Source: Calliphora vicina
Lineage: Eukaryota; Arthropoda; Insecta; Diptera; Calliphoridae
Reading direction: 5' to 3'
DNA length: 64,000 nt
Assembly: GCF_958450345.1 (NCBI RefSeq)
Contig: NC_088781.1
Location: 22,597,857 to 22,661,856 of the forward strand
Below are positions 46,580-56,890 of the stretch, piece by piece (positions within the stretch are counted from its first letter, which is position 1; each line of letters starts with the position of its first letter). The notes beneath the pieces were generated by a model. That model saw nothing but the letters and a program-made list of their open reading frames with translations, was not told where the DNA came from and ran no database searches. Position numbers and translations under genes: made by a program.

Positions 46580-46785
46580 ATGAACTGTAATGAAACTGTA
46601 ATATTCCACTACGATAACGCTAGGCCATGTGCAATATCTGTTAAAAACTATTTAGAAAGAAGTGGTTGTGAAGTTTTATATAACCCGCCTTATAGTCCAG
46701 ACTTAGCTCCGTCCGTCTACTATTTGTTTCGATCGATGCAGATAGCTCCCTCTGGGATACCAGAACAAGTAAAAATGGCCGTATT
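46580..46785 (+). pseudogene. mariner transposase relic, catalytic C-terminal piece
   Basis: The frame reads VIFHYDNARPCAISVKNYLE, then NPPYSPDLAPSVYYLFRSMQ. These are the second and third catalytic blocks of mariner. One codon is missing after R-P, compared with the related relic at 47889, which reads ARPHVAISV. Restoring the count gives 34 residues between the second Asp and the third catalytic position, the D,D34D spacing. That third position is Val instead of Asp, so this piece could not be catalytic. It is 5'-truncated. The sequence after it (46900-47060) is shared with the region after the next mariner relic. Confidence 0.85.
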
Positions 46786-46899
46786 TTTTACGTTTTTGTA
46801 CGATAAATCGTCATTTTGACGATTTGACGATTTCTTTCGCGAAAATTACGATTTTCTGCATTATGATTTTGAATTTTTTTCAGTTAGTATAATGCTCCC

Positions 46900-47060
46900 T
46901 TCGATCAAAAAATGAAAACTTTGACCCACTGTAAAAAAAAAAATTCAGACCAGCTGGACTATAAGTTTATTCTACAAAAATTATCCACAACATTAATTTT
47001 CAGAATTATAGGGTCGCTATTCTGTTCGAAAAATGCTGTTGGACAGTGTTATTATAAGAG
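46900..47060 (+). repeat. Repeat shared with 48070-48225, downstream of both mariner relics
   Basis: AAAATGAAAACTTTG, CCCACTGTAAAAAAA, GACCAGCTGGACTATAAGTT, TATTCTACAAAAA and TCAGAATTA(T/C)AGGGTCGCTA occur in the same order in both places, after each of the two mariner relics. Either both relics carry the same 3' flank from one duplication, or the segment belongs to the element itself (mariner 3' region). Confidence 0.8.
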
Positions 47061-47084
47061 AATTATGAATGTTCAAGTCTTTTT

Positions 47085-47479
47085 CTGAGGGGGAATAGAG
47101 ACGAATGTTTGTTGATCTTTGCCATACTTTACAGTATAATTACATAGTACTTAGAACTAATTTGCCAAACATTTTATCATGATTCTCACATGATCAACAT
47201 CAAATTGTATTGTGGGAGGACTTTTGTATGGGGCTTAAGTAAAATCATGGACCGGTATTATTCATTTTCATTTCAGCCTACTACGTCCTTTCGATATCGT
47301 CTTGGAATCTTATGAGGACCCAGGAAATATGGGTGTATGACTTAAAAATGGGGGATTTACAACAGATGGCGTATCTTTTATGCGCGGTTTTTGTTTTTAG
47401 GGGTACATATCTGCCATTTATTCTCGTTAGCTATTGAACGTTATAGTGTAGACAACAAAGTTTTGTTATTGTTTCGAAA
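47085..47479. other. AT-rich DNA with a short HB-like fragment
   Basis: GTGGGAGGACTTTTGTATGG, then GGCTTAAGTAAAATCATGGA and CCG (about 47213-47255), matches the segment just before the tail in long HB and B elements. No gene is seen. Confidence 0.5.
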
Positions 47480-48066
47480 ATGTCAAATTTTGTGCCAACA
47501 AAGGGAAGGTTTGCTTTACTTCTTTAATTTGAAAAAAAAAATGTGATTCGACGTAGGAGAGATAGTTTGAGCGGTTCAAAGTGATGATTTTGATATGTAA
47601 GACAAAGATCGCCCTGGCCATCCATGAAAATTTTTATCAAACTCAACAAGAGCTTGCAAAATCATTGGGAGCTACTCAATCAACAATTTTAAAACATTCC
47701 CAAAAGCAGGAAAATTCTGCACCAAATCATTATTTCCAATGAAAAATGGATCCGTTACGATAACCCAAAGCGTAATAGTTCGTATGTGAAGCCCGCCAAC
47801 CAGCCGAATAGACACCAAGCAAAATATCCATGGCGCAAAAGTAGTTCTCTGTTTTTGGTGGTAGCAAAAGGATCCTATCTATTATGAGTTGGTGAAATCT
47901 GACCAGACAATCACAGGGAACATGTGCCTAGAGCAACTGATTCTTTTGAAGCGAGCATTGACCCAAAAGTGGTTTGAATATGCGGCCATACATGAAACCG
48001 TATTATTCCACGATGACAAAGCTCGGCCACATGTTGCAATATCTGTTAAAAACTATTTAGAAAGAA
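47480..48066 (+). pseudogene. mariner transposase relic, nearly full but broken
   Basis: ATG at 47480 begins MSNFVPTK. Later pieces, on shifting frames, are a D-F-D-M...D-K-D-R-P-G-H-P linker, TQQELAKSLGATQSTILKH (DNA-binding region), and IISNEKWIRYDNPKRNSS, where the first catalytic Asp of the usual D-E-K-W block is Asn. Then a 64-codon open frame at 47889-48083 contains TGNMCLEQLILLKRAL and HDDKARPHVAISVKNYLER, with the second Asp kept but the following Asn changed to Lys. The third catalytic block is cut off at 48066. Internal deletion has removed much of the middle. It is inactive on several counts. Confidence 0.85.
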
Positions 48067-48069
48067 TTG

Positions 48070-48225
48070 ATCCCTTTGAATGAAAACTTTGTCCCACTGT
48101 AAAAAAATCAAACCAGCTGGTCTATAAGTTTATCCTACAAAAAGGATCTACTAGACATGCTCTTTCAGAATTACAGGGTCGCTATTCTGTTCCAATCAAA
48201 AAGTCTCAATATGTTGGAGAGTGTT
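48070..48225 (+). repeat. Second copy of the post-mariner repeat
   Basis: It matches 46900-47060 as described there, beginning right where the mariner homology of the 47480 relic ends. Confidence 0.8.
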
Positions 48226-48230
48226 ATTAT

Positions 48231-49504
48231 TTTTTTTGTTTGAACCGATTCTAAACAATAATCTTGTATTCCAGAGGCGGTGAGATATATCCAAGAACGA
48301 ATGAAGTTTGATGACCAAAATATTGTGGGAATGAAATTTGTATGTGAATGGCCAGCGGGCAGGACACTGTCACAGTTGGGCAAAACTTTAAAATTCTTTT
48401 AAATACTTTCTGGACAGTCGCAAATTGATTCATGCAAAACAATTAAATATCTGACGAGACGTTAGGTATTAAATAATTAGGTATACAATAATCGTATATG
48501 GTTTTCAAGAAATAAAAGAAGTATAAGAAAATCTTATGGAGATTGGTAATGACAGTTATGTTTATCCCTGATCATAGCTTCTGATCCAACTCTCTGCTGC
48601 TAACTTATAATTTAACATTCATATTCTTAAAGTGTTTTTTGTCGGGTAATTTGTCTATACATATTTGTGTGTGTTTGTGTAAGTACTTTGAAATTAAGTT
48701 ATTATTTTTAGATTTTCTTTTAAAAGTTGTTGGAAAAAAACTTTAACTGCATTTTGCAGCAGCTGTCTATGATTTGTGTTGATAAAAGATTTGTTACAGT
48801 AGATTATCAAATCGTTTGCTGTGCTTCTATTTTTGTTTGTGTGTGTTATTTTGTTTTTCTAACAGGAAGTTTAAAGAGTTATTAAGATTTTTTAGTTTTA
48901 TATTTTTTAACTGGCCCATTTATCATGGTTGTGTGAAGAAGTTGCTTTCATCTGATGCTGTTCTTTATTTTTAAGAACAGACAGACAACCAACATACTGT
49001 GGCAGTTGAAATTCATTTTCCAATAATGAATTTTCTTTGCCAATATAAACTTTAGTTTTTATTTTATTTTTTTTTATTCCTTCGTTTTGTTCTGGGAGAA
49101 AAGAATGAAAGACATTCAATTTTAATTTAGTTTTTATTTTGTTTTACCAAAAAATAAATTTATCTTTATTTCATTTCAGTTTAATGTTGTTGGTTTTTTT
49201 CGTTCACTTGTTTTTCGATTTCAAGATGTGCTCTCTCTCTTAACCAGGCAGACATATTGCTTTGTGTGCTCTGTGTTTGTGGAGGAATGTATGTATGTGT
49301 GTTGGTTTGTGTGCGTGTGAGAGTATGTGAGAGCTTGACTTGTGTGAGTATAAGTGTGATGTTGGTACTTTTTTTAATTAAAATTGGGAATTTGTGCATT
49401 ATTCGAATCGTACTCTTGTATACATACGTAATCACAAACAAATGCCAATACTATTTTAGGGGAAGTTTGAAAATTTGTTGCAATAATAGACAAATTTAAA
49501 GAAT
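48231..49504. other. AT-rich DNA, GT-rich simple stretch, no gene seen
   Basis: No supported gene. From about 49257 to 49352 the plus strand is GT/GA-rich simple sequence (TATGTATGTGTGTTGG and similar), which creates short Val/Cys-rich frames without meaning. Confidence 0.5.
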
Positions 49505-51381
49505 ACTTAGATCAAATTAGAATTTTAATTTGAGTTTATTTTTAAGGAATCTTGTGTGAGACAACCTAAAAAAAGCTTGATAATTTTAACATAGTTTTCC
49601 TTATTTGTGCAAATATATTGCAGATAATACCATAAAATTTTTACACACGTTCTTTTTATGTTAAAGGGACTAACTCTGGCGAAAATTATAAGAATCGGTC
49701 CATGATTTCTCCTAGCCCCCATACAATTTTCTTCCCGAAATATGGTTATTAGGTCTGTAAATGCCTACAAAATTGCAGTATCCACACAAAATTCAAGAGA
49801 AATAAGTTTCGTGCTTAAAAAAATTACAACCCCAAATTTTTTGTGGATCAGCCCATATTTGACCGTCGCCCCCATATAAAGTTCATTTCCGAAAATCACT
49901 TAAATAAGCATAAATGTCTTATAGATATCGCTATTAAGTTGAAATTCGTAATAAATAGTCCCCATATATACCAAAATCGCTTTACCTAATTCTATGAAGA
50001 TCGGCCGATAATTGGTTATAGCTCCCATATAAGGACCACTTCCGAAAAACACAATAATCTACATAAATATCTAAAAAATATCAATATCAAAACAAAATTT
50101 TACATAGATCCATAATTTATACATAAATCATACTACAGGATTTTGTGAATATCGGTCCATATTTGACCATAGCTCCCATATAAGGTCCACTTCCGAAAAT
50201 CAGTTAAGTACTCATAAATCTCTTATAAATATCTTTATCATGCTAAAATTCGAAAAACATAATACTCATATACATATAAATCACTGTACTAAATTGTATA
50301 CAGATTGGCCGATAATTGGTCATAGCTCCCCTATAAGGCCCATTTCCGAAAAAGATATTAACCTTAAAAAATATTTAAAACATATCGATATCAAAATGAA
50401 ATAACGCATAGGTCAGTAATTTGTATCCAGTAATCATACTTCTGAATTTTTTGAATATCGGTCCATATTTAGCCATAGCTCCCATATAAGGTCCACTCCC
50501 GAAAATCACTAAAATCCTCATAAATTTGTTACAAATATAGTTTTCAGGTTGAAATTCGAAACAAATTTATTCAATATATACAAAAAACGATGTACCAAAT
50601 TTTATGATTGTAGGCCCATTATTGGTCATAGCCTCCATATAAGAACTACTTCAGGAAAACACATTAACCTGCACAAATATCCAAAAAAATCTATAATGAA
50701 CCAAAACTTTACACCGATCAGTAATTTGTATCCAAGAATCGAGCTACAAGATTTTTTAAATATTGGTCCATAATTCGGCATAGCTCCCATATAAGGTCCA
50801 CTTTTGTTAATAGCGTTGTTTATATGAAATTCTACAAAAATAGCCCTCAAATACTTAGGACTATAATAGGTCATAGCTTCATATATTGAACCAAAATATT
50901 ACACAGATCAGTAATTTGTATTCAAAAATCATAATACTGAATTTTGTGAATATCGGTACATAATTGGCCACAGCACCCATATAAGTTCATAAAAATCACG
51001 TTAAAATATTTTATGACAATCAAATCATAATAGGTCATAGCTCCCATATAAGTCCCACAACCAAATATTTTTAAATTTGTCTAAATATATTTGTATACCC
51101 TTTTTTATACTCTGTTTCTTCACTTGATGTTAAAAGGGAAAAATGTTGATCCAAACGTATTAACTGATTATTAAGTATATAAATTATTAAATTTCATACG
51201 TTCTAATAGGAATTTCAGTTACAAATTGCAGAATTAGATACAATTTTTTGTACAGTTGAAATAAAATATCTTCTGCGTAAACTAGTCTTTCTAACAATTG
51301 TTATATTATTTCAGTTTCATCATATTTAGGTGGAGAGTATTTAAGATTCGGCACGGCCGAATATAGTACTCTTACTTGTTT
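49505..51381 (-). mobile_element. Long HB element (5' end present, 3' end missing)
   Basis: Read on the minus strand it starts AACAAGTAAGAGTACTATAT, the hairpin ATTCGGC-CGT-GCCGAAT, and CTTAAATACTCTCCACC. After a spacer of about 230 bp comes a run of eight or so subunits of about 150 bp, each centred on TTATATGGGAGCTATG. Two types alternate: CCAATTATCGGCCGATC-like and TCAAATATGGACCGATATTC-like. The last shared part is GGGGGCTAGGAGAAATCATG, then GACCGATTCTTATAATTTTC. The tail block and terminal hairpin are lost. It complements the copy at 2676-4460; together they show a full long element. Non-coding. Confidence 0.85.
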
Positions 51382-52061
51382 ATATTTAAATGAAAAAAAA
51401 TGGAAATGTCTTAAGACTGCAAAGGGTATGCGTTTAGCGAATATGGTCAAAATTTGAAGAATTCATGACATACACATTTTGAATTCATAATATACATAAA
51501 TATCAGGATAATACTGTCTCAGTAATGAAAAAACTGATAAAAATTTCTTTTAAATATGGGTGAGAATTTCGCTTGGCGAATATTTCCTTTTTTAACTAGA
51601 AAGCAATGCTCGCTTCTAGCGAATCAGTCGCGTTCGCTACAGGTTCCCTGTGATGGTCTAATTAAATTTCAGCAGCTCATAACAGATATGACCCGATTGC
51701 TTCCACCAAATACAGAGAATCAACTTTGTGCCATGTATATTTGGTGTTGTTGTTGTAGCAGCATATACAATTTTACAATAATCACTATGGGTGTTCTAGG
51801 GGTTCTTCATGTTGCAGTATAATATGGTGACTTTTCAGGAATAAAAATATAAAATTTGACTTAATTTAAAATTTTAACAGTTAAAGATATCATAACAAAA
51901 TTTGGAACCAATATAGACTAAAATGTCATTAAAAAAATAGCATTAGAATTTTTTAGATTTTTTATTTTCAAATAACGAAATTCCTAAAACGGGGAAAATG
52001 TGTTCCAAAAACTGAGTTTTTTCAGAAAAATGCATACTGTGACGTTATTTACCACGTGATA
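51382..52061. other. AT-rich DNA, no gene seen
   Basis: No supported gene. An 88-codon frame at 51556-51822 includes a TTG/TTGTAGCAGC stretch and no recognised motif. Confidence 0.45.
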
Positions 52062-52069
52062 GTAAAAAC

Positions 52070-53314
52070 CAGTGTTGCCAGGAGCTGGCGAAAAAAGAAC
52101 CTATATTGGCTTCAAAAAAAGGCCAGAAGAAGCTAAACCGCTTTAGAAAAAAAGCCAAAAAAAATCTAAAATATTATAAATTAAGAATTTTGGTTTATAT
52201 TTATTTTTAAATAAAAAATTAGAAAATATGTTCATAAAATTCATCTGCTTCACTTAAAGGAAGTACTAAAAAGTTAAATACTAGATTAATCATGTCAGAA
52301 AATGGACATTGTTGGTTCTATATTTGTCCATTTGTAGTTTAATATATTCTGCCCCTGAGCCTTAAGCTTCGTAATTTTATTAGCACTTTAATTTTTCACT
52401 ATCAATATGACATAATATATTTTTTTTGGTTTTACTACTTTATTATCAACGGGAAAAAAATTGATTTTGCGTAGAGTTTTCATATGGTAATCTTTGTCGC
52501 AATTGCTCAATTAGTTTAATTTGTCGTATTATTTTTGTCATAATCTTCACTAATTAAAACGTTCTTTATTTTATCTCTCATTCATCAAACTAGTATGAAA
52601 AATGTGTCAAAAACATTAAACAATTCTCAATTGGCGACGATAATGGATCAAATTCCTTGAATTTTAAATCAGAAAACAGCAAATGATTTATTTATTTTTT
52701 GTACTTTGTGCAATACTGGTTTTAAAAAAAGATGGTACGTCAAATTATAATCAGTGTATTAATTACTTAAAAGTTTGGCTTTTTAGAATTGCTGGTTTGA
52801 CGAAGTTAAAACAAAATGAGTTTTAACTCGAAGCATAGATTCACAAGACGTTTAACGGCTATTGATCGCCATCGAGTATCACAAGCCTTCAAGAGTTTGT
52901 GGGGCTCTTGTCCATTATATAATGATGAATATAATGTGTAATAACAATTTTGTCTTGAAAGAGAATTTGCTAGACATTTAAGCTTTCAGATATAAAATAC
53001 TCTATTTCATTTTGAACCACTTGATATTGGCAATTGTTATTTGTTCTTTTAATACTGCACAATTCTTGAGTATGTTGAAAAGCTAAATGAAAATCAGTAA
53101 TGAATTAAAATGAAAATGGTTCACAAATATAAATTTAGCCTTTTTATTTACTCTTTAGTCTCAAAATTTTTAGCCTTTTTTAATTTCAAAAAAGGCTATT
53201 TTGAAATTAAGAAAAGGCTAGAAAAAAGCCACGAAGCTAAAACCAAAATTTCGAGGCTAAAGAGTAAATAAAAAGGCTAAATTTAGCCTCAAAAAGGCTA
53301 AACTGGCAACACTG
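52070..53314. mobile_element. hAT-like element with 8-bp duplication GTAAAAAC
   Basis: GTAAAAAC at 52062-52069 and 53315-53322 exactly flanks a 1245-bp element whose ends are CAGTGTTGCCAG and CTGGCAACACTG. Inside both ends lie short words based on AGCC/GGCT with AAAA (for example AAAAAGGCTAAATTTAGCC), so subterminal repeats are dense. I find no transposase domain. The size, 8-bp duplication and CAG end fit a non-autonomous hAT element. A truncated relative lies at 205-309. Confidence 0.9.
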
Positions 53315-53322
53315 GTAAAAAC

Positions 53323-53974
53323 ACTTAGTAATTATTTAAGAAACATATGGGGTTATACAAATATGGAGCTTTTTCGTGGATCCGTGCTTTGCCTTTTTAG
53401 AATTTTCTACTCAAATCGACATTTTTTTTAAAAAATTGGCCAAGTTTGGATAGGTCTGCGAGGTGATATGTCCGATTAACTGAGCCAAATTTTTCTTTAC
53501 ATGCTTTTGCATTAAGTTGTCTTTCCGGATCATATAAAAATTATATATAGTCTCGAAGAAAATTTTTTTCTACAAATGAAAAAATATATGGGCATAAAAA
53601 AACGGCCCTTTTTACAAGTTCCAACTTTGGATGCGTATAACTTTTTATAGGGAACAGATCACTGTTAGCTAGTTTTTTTATTTTATTTAGAATTTTATCG
53701 TCAATATAGCTGATATTTTAAAAATAAATTTCGAAACTCCGTAGGCCCACCATATCTAAAAAACCATAAAAAGATCGTCCAAAATTAAAAATATAAATCA
53801 ATAAACCTGAATATCTCTTCAACTAATAGAGATAACCTACACTTGTAAGCATATTTTTTGTAGACCTTTTCTAGGACTATTTATATTTCAGCTCATTCAG
53901 ATCATAAATGGATTTTTGGCGATTTTTTTTAAAAAATTTGAGACCCGAGGTGACCAACTTTGGTGGGCTACGCA
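53323..53974. other. AT-rich DNA, no gene seen
   Basis: There is no supported gene. The style of sequence is that of dispersed fly repeats, without a second copy in this window. Confidence 0.45.
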
Positions 53975-55290
53975 CTGGCCCCCATTATCGCTAGGAATAT
54001 ATCCAACAATTCACAAGATACCGAACTATTTCCAAAAAAAAAGTTTCTAAACCACTATGTGTTGTTCAGTCTGCGTTGTGACAGCTTTGAATATTTCTCC
54101 ACTGAGTATCACTCAACGAAGGCGACAATACTGGAGCAACATAGTTAACCACTGACCAACCAATCGTCTCGTAGGTAACTAGCAAGGTTTCTTTGTCTAC
54201 ACCCACCGAAGATTTTCGGATGGTTCACTGTCGGAATTTATACACCGTCGACCTTGATGCCTAAGTTAAGTTTTACCTCATTTGTCCAGGTGGTGAAGAG
54301 TGTTGCCGTTGACTTCGTTGGAGATAACTGAAGCTTACATGCAGAAAAGAAATTGTAGATTTCATTGAGATAACCATTTACCATACCGCCACTCCCTATG
54401 GCGGCACTGGGAGTTTAGAGAGGTAGATGTTAAACAGCAGTGGCGACAGGACCCCGCCTTAAGGGACTCCTTGTTTAACTCTAAGGGGTTTTGAGCATTT
54501 ATTTCTAAACTCTACGAACCACTGCCTGCCACTCATATAGTTCACTATTCATTTCTTCGTGTCGTTGGGTATTATGGACTGGAGGATGTCCTGGAAAATT
54601 GTGTTGTGACTGACAGTGTCGAAGGCTTCGACAGGTCAAGTGCCACTAGGATAGTCCGTTGACAAAGCTTCTGCTGTTTTAAGCCCTGTTAGATCTAGTT
54701 GCTATGGCGGATAATGCTGTGATGGTACTATGCATCTTACGGAATCCATGCTGGTAGTTGACGGGTCAGTTGGGGGAGGAGAAGAGCTCCAAGTGTCTTC
54801 GCTACAGGTGACAGCAGGGATTGTCCCTCTCTCGCAATCTTCCCAGGTTTTAACAATGGGATCACTCGACCCATTTTCCAGACATCGGGTATTGTTAAGC
54901 TCCTTACTGAAAGGTTAAAAACCATTGTCAGGTACTCGACTCCCCGCTCGCCTAGGTTTTTTTAGCAACAGCATGAATATCATATACTATTGCCTTTGAA
55001 GGCTTAGCTATGGTGATGGCTTCTGCAACTTCAGTTGGAGTGTAAAGTTGTGATGTGTCCGAGACTGGAAGATAGTGTAGTTTGTCTTGTCTCTTAAGTT
55101 GCAGTTCTTCAAATGATCCAAACATTTGTTTCACTTGTCCTCATTTACCAACCTGCTGATATCGCGGTTCAGCTGGGAGATCCTACGGTCGTCAGGGAAT
55201 ATCAGCGAGTCCCGCTGCTTCTGCTGGGAAGCGGAACCTCCTCTCTGCTTTATGTACTTTGGAGGGAATCGGTAGATCATTCTAGTAATA
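53975..55290 (-). pseudogene. Non-LTR reverse transcriptase relic, Jockey-like
   Basis: Read on the minus strand, the order is: DRRISQLNRDISRLVNED (about 55190-55137); YTPTEVAEAITIAKPSKA (55044 on); MVFNLSVRSLTIPDVWKMGR, then VIPLLKPGK and LLSPVAKTLGALLLPQLTR (54925-54760); VALDLSK, where one missing base breaks the F-D-T-V-S that follows; GVP, a stop in place of Gln, GGVLSPLLFNIYLSKLP; then pieces such as TWT-like and VLSPSLSDTQWRNIQSCHNA (about 54080-54000). The Y-A-D-D block falls in a deletion near 54400. Layout and motifs are those of Jockey-group elements. The region is GC-richer than its surroundings, consistent with a younger insertion than most. Inactive. Confidence 0.85.
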
Positions 55291-55299
55291 ATTCCGTGT

Positions 55300-55535
55300 A
55301 AAAATTATTTACTTTTATAGCATTCAAACATCATTTCGGACATGCAAATTCGTCTTTCAAGGTCTTTCTGCTTCAATTCGTATCGTACCCAATTTCCCTA
55401 CTTTTTGATCAGTCCTGCTGCTCGCAAACGTTTTGAAATTGCTGCTTGAGTAGCTCCCATTGATTTTACAAGTTCTTATTGAGTTTTACAACAATATTCA
55501 TGGAGTAATGCCTCCTATTCTTGGTCTTCCAACTT
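55300..55535 (-). pseudogene. mariner transposase relic, DNA-binding region
   Basis: Minus-strand frames read LLHEYCCKTQ, a stop, ELVKSMGATQAAISKRLRAA, then GLIKK, a stop, GNWVRYELKQKDLERRICMS. This aligns with the relic at 31591-32225 (QPAISKRL...VPYELKLRDLER) and is the same mariner lineage. Here the E-D-C-C/T-Q junction is uninterrupted, so it shows the state before the foldback insertion present at 31813. Stops make it inactive. It ends where the Jockey-like relic begins. Confidence 0.8.
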
Positions 55536-55689
55536 GTTTGACTGTTTATCAGATTGACATTCCGATAACGCGTAAACTAGTACGAATATTAAAAATAAAA
55601 TTAACAAATTATTTCTTAAATCCAGTAAATTTTAAATATATGGAAGAAAATACAAATATTTTCAAAATGAATGAAAATGGTCTATAAGG

Positions 55690-56110
55690 AGATCGGAAGG
55701 AGTGAAGTATTTCCAACACCATTTTAGAAAACCAAAGCACTTGAATGCTGCCTTCGACACTTGCAAAATGTGTTTTTATTTACCTCACCCATAAAAATAT
55801 GATCTATTGCAGAGATTGATACAAGATCTTGGTTAAGCGTAACATTCATGTTTTGCGTCATTTCCCCAATCTCCGACATGGCTTGGTCTAAAATTGAATG
55901 GCAAATATGTAGGGTTGCAAGTTTAATATAGAATTTCAGAAAGATAACAAATAGACTAGGAACTAGACTAGGTCGTTTCCTTGCGGTACCCCTGAATTGA
56001 TCTTGAACTCTTTTGATGTGATTCCATCTACTAGAACTCGTATAGTGAGATATCTGAGAAAGCTAGATATAAATCGTGAGAAGTTATAAGTTTTCGAAAG
56101 GTAGGCTTTT
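55690..56110 (-). pseudogene. Second non-LTR reverse transcriptase relic
   Basis: Minus-strand frames read NWIKAYLSKTYNFSRFISSF, then LTIRVLVDGITSKEFKINSG followed by VPQG (a reverse-transcriptase block). A damaged stretch follows, then QNMNVTLNQDLVSIS. After a frameshift, VSKAAFKCFGFLKWCWKYFT, then PSDLL, ends near 55690. The VDG...SGVPQG and FLKxCxKYFTPSDL signatures are those of a non-LTR lineage different from the Jockey-like relic next to it. The Asp-Asp block is lost. I cannot name the clade with confidence (CR1/Jockey group). Confidence 0.75.
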
Positions 56111-56890
56111 ATCCAGTTAAGTGAATTTTTTGTACAGATCTTGTGTTTTGACAGTCCTTTTGTGCCTACCTTCCTATATAATATTTTTTCCTGTATTCAC
56201 ATACTTTCTTGGATGTGTGTTTGTAAGAAAGAATATGTTTGTGTTGTATATTGTGTATTTTTTTATAATTTTTGTAGCTGCTCTTTTTCTTAAAGTTTTT
56301 TTATGTTAAACAAAACGTGCTGCAATTGTACTTAAATGCCAAAAGTCGTTTTGTGTTCTTCTTGTAGTTTCCGTTTCTTTGCTTCCTTTTCCTTTATTCT
56401 ACTGCACTTGCATTTGTTTATGTACTTTATGCTGCTGCTGTTGTTGTTGCTATTGTTATTGCTATTATTATTGTTATTTGTTTTTGTTGTTATTTCACTA
56501 AAGTGTATGAAACTAGAGAAAATTATATGGAGTATGTTGTTTGTATATTTTATGGTGCCAGCATACGTTAGTTTTGTGTTCATTTTATTTACATTTTTTT
56601 TTGGTAGAAAATATTTTGTTTTGCTTTTTGGCAACTGCATACAAGTCTATAAATTTTAAAGCACAAACAACAGAGTACATTTTCATATGAAAGTGTACGA
56701 GAAAATACATAAAAAAGGCAGCATTTTCAATATATTTTTTATATTTTCATAACAGTTGTTCAGCTGTGCATTTAGTAAAATATTTATAGTATTTTTGGGT
56801 TAGTAGCATTTGGGAGATGATGTACAATTAATTTCTAACTTTTTAAGAAAATCTTATATTTAATAAAACATTTTGTTGAGCTTAGACAAA
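56111..56890. other. T-rich DNA with trinucleotide run, no gene seen
   Basis: No supported gene. CTGCTGCTGTTGTTGTTGCT and its ATT-type continuation (56430-56480) form a trinucleotide microsatellite, which makes Leu-rich and Asn-rich frames on opposite strands. It is the left flank of the 114-bp satellite. Confidence 0.5.

Noticed and set aside
55784..55887. Candidate host exon on the minus strand (CAATTTTAG acceptor, GGTGAG-GTAAAT donor, clean frame between)
   Set aside because: Neighbouring minus-strand frames give VDG...SGVPQG upstream and KAAFKCFGFLKWC...TPSDL downstream, so the stretch lies inside a reverse-transcriptase relic; the splice-like signals are chance.
56332..56659. 107-codon plus-strand and 102-codon minus-strand frames
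   Set aside because: Both are driven by a CTG/TTG/ATT trinucleotide run giving poly-Leu on one strand and poly-Asn/Ser on the other.
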